Assembly (NCBI GenBank): GCA_003427395.1
Contig: BFEA01000148.1
Span: 1,890,775 to 1,919,462 of the forward strand
Reading direction: 5' to 3'
DNA length: 28,688 nucleotides
DNA from: Chara braunii
Taxonomy: Eukaryota > Streptophyta > Charophyceae > Charales > Characeae
In this document: in pieces, positions 27,700 through 28,688 of the stretch
Layout: each line of letters starts with the position of its first letter
Numbering within the stretch: the first letter of the stretch is position 1
Notes under the pieces: model-generated
Databases searched by the model: none
Seen by the model: the letters and a program-made list of their open reading frames with translations, nothing else
What the model was told of the DNA's origin: nothing
Position numbers and translations under genes: made by a program

Positions 27700-27960
27700 A
27701 AGCTCTTGCCAAGACCATGTGACGTTCAACCTCACACCCTGAGCTGTCTTCCGGTCAGAGTGATAAAATATGCGGAACAGGCCCTGTGCAGCGGGCCTCC
27801 ATCTGCCCTCTGCCGAAAAACACCTCGAGAACCCGCTTTGGGGTTCACACCGTTTTTTCCAATGGTGGGGGCCAGGGTGGGTGGGAGCGGCGAATGTTCC
27901 CGCTCTGATACCAGTGTGATGGTCGCGCCGGGATGGCGGCCCATCAGGATCAAGACGAAG
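27700..27960 (-). mobile_element. LTR-retroelement remnant with PBS, minus strand
   Basis: GCTCTGATACCA (27902-27913) is the exact reverse complement of the initiator-Met PBS TGGTATCAGAGC. On the minus strand it is preceded by CGCGACCATCACAC as an LTR end. About 170 bp further along the same strand, CAGGGTGTGAGGTTGAACGT then CACA (about 27718-27741) matches the terminus of the large element's LTR family. Two LTR-type junctions therefore lie close together in one orientation. No gag or pol is visible. Confidence 0.65.
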
Positions 27961-28100
27961 GGTTGAGGGGGAGGAGATGGAGATGGAGCTGGAAGGGACA
28001 GCGCAGCTCCGACGCGGACTCGGCACGCAGGTACTCCAAAAGTGCAGAATGAAGAATCCTCTGAAAAACAGACAACAACTGGGGTATACCCCCAGCGAAT

Positions 28101-28170
28101 TGACTGGGCTGGACTGGACTGGACTGGTACCAACAGTGGTACCGGACAGGACTGGACCGGACTGGAACAG
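28101..28170. repeat. GGACT minisatellite
   Basis: Tandem GGACT units (ggactggactggactgg) followed by GGTACC...GGTACC and further GGACT/GGACC units. Only low-complexity Ser/Pro/Val frames result. Confidence 0.8.
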
Positions 28171-28424
28171 CACCCCTGGTCCCACAGGCCAAACTGGCAA
28201 ATAGCCGAATAGGCCCTGGCTGTAGGGCAGGGGCGTTTTCGTGGAAAAACGGCAGGCAAAAAGGTGCAGCAGTGACGGAGCGAGAAGGCGTCGACGCGTG
28301 GCAGAAAAGAGATAGGTAGTGCATGCGCCACGTGCCCACGCTGCCCCGCCCCATCCCGTGCCCACGTTGCCCCACTGCCCCTCCCCGCCCCGCTCCCAGA
28401 TTATCTTTATTGAACATCCGGGAT

Positions 28425-28497
28425 GCATGCTACTGCCAGGGTTTGAACCTGGGCAGCTGCTGGCTATGCGCGTGCGTAGCCACCACTCTGACACAAT
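28425..28497 (-). ncRNA. tRNA-like Pol III unit (degenerate tRNA or SINE head)
   Basis: On the minus strand TGTCAGAGTGG (28483-28493) is close to the A box and GGTTCAAACCC (28439-28449) to the B box, 33 nt apart as in tRNA genes. The T arm is perfect (CCAGG-TTCAAAC-CCTGG). The anticodon-like stem GGCTA/TAGCC has a loop of 10, not 7, and no proper acceptor stem closes, so a functional tRNA is unlikely. AATAAAGATAA follows downstream. A tRNA-derived SINE head is the best reading. Confidence 0.65.
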
Positions 28498-28519
28498 GAC
28501 ACACTGGCCACAGTGTGTC
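28498..28519. other. perfect 9-bp stem-loop next to the tRNA-like unit
   Basis: GACACACTG-gcca-CAGTGTGTC, a perfect palindromic hairpin that lies just 5' (minus strand) of the A box of the tRNA-like unit. Confidence 0.8.
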
Positions 28520-28688
28520 TATGGCTCAATCGTGGTGTTGAAGAGGTGCCGTGCCAGCTATTAACCCCCGCCCCCGGCAGCGAGCACCGGCCAGCACGAC
28601 AGCAGCACATGGCCATCTGCAGTGTCGCGTGGCAGCTTGCCGTGGAGGTTGAATTCCCCCCTGGCTAGGGGGCTGCGCCACATACATA
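28520..28688. other. right edge, nothing recognised
   Basis: GC-rich sequence without gene or element signature up to the window end. Confidence 0.3.

Noticed and set aside
27673-28494. Minus-strand 273-codon frame
   Set aside because: It runs through an LTR terminus, a PBS, a GGACT minisatellite and a tRNA-like unit; the open frame reflects GC content.
1-28688. CRISPR arrays, bacterial operons or prophage
   Set aside because: No spaced identical repeats and no prokaryotic genes; all evidence is eukaryotic.

Overview
The window is eukaryotic repeat-rich DNA, most likely from the green lineage. The support is a Ty3/gypsy-type LTR retrotransposon primed by initiator-Met tRNA, a plant-style L1 LINE (DUF4283-like ORF1 with a CCHC knuckle), and U2 snRNA-like sequence of the plant/animal type. 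A streptophyte alga or early land plant would fit, but the species cannot be fixed from sequence alone. I see no intact host protein gene. Almost everything is mobile-element sequence in different states of decay.

Layout. At 1-463 there is a CT microsatellite and low-complexity flank. At 464-2906 lies a solo LTR on the minus strand with a 4-bp GTAT duplication. At about 3150-3738 lies a more diverged plus-strand LTR fragment of the same superfamily. At 3739-5936 there are small elements, an inverted repeat, a U2 snRNA-like sequence (minus, 5186-5286) and a tandem repeat of about 216 bp. At 5937-18493 a 12.6-kb Ty3/gypsy element is inserted into that tandem repeat (duplication ATCC on both sides). 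Its order is 5' LTR (internally deleted), PBS, gag-protease in one frame with three stops, RT, RNase H, PHD finger, integrase, an extra coding-like region (13940-15829), 3' LTR. At 18494-20114 there is the rest of the tandem repeat and poly(A)-tailed non-coding retroelements. At 20775-21203 there is a 429-bp MITE with 28-bp terminal inverted repeats. At 22280-22886 there is a decayed, unrecognised minus-strand gene. At about 23100-24589 there is a second non-coding poly(A) element, directly followed at 24591-26355 by a LINE whose EN-RT core is missing. From 26356 to the end there are MITE relatives, a minus-strand LTR-element remnant with a perfect PBS, and a tRNA-like Pol III unit.

Most interesting signals. 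(1) The LTRs themselves carry an open reading frame of about 191 codons (17705-18280). Compared with the solo LTR it changes mainly at synonymous positions, and a third diverged LTR keeps its residues, so the LTR appears to have encoded a protein. (2) A canonical C4HC3 PHD finger lies inside pol between RNase H and integrase. (3) The LINE and the non-coding poly(A) elements share 3'-terminal hairpins with compensatory base changes. (4) An extra coding-like region starts 50 nt after the pol stop. All copies here are inactive: RT has YMDG instead of YxDD, integrase has lost its second Asp, and stops and frameshifts are frequent.
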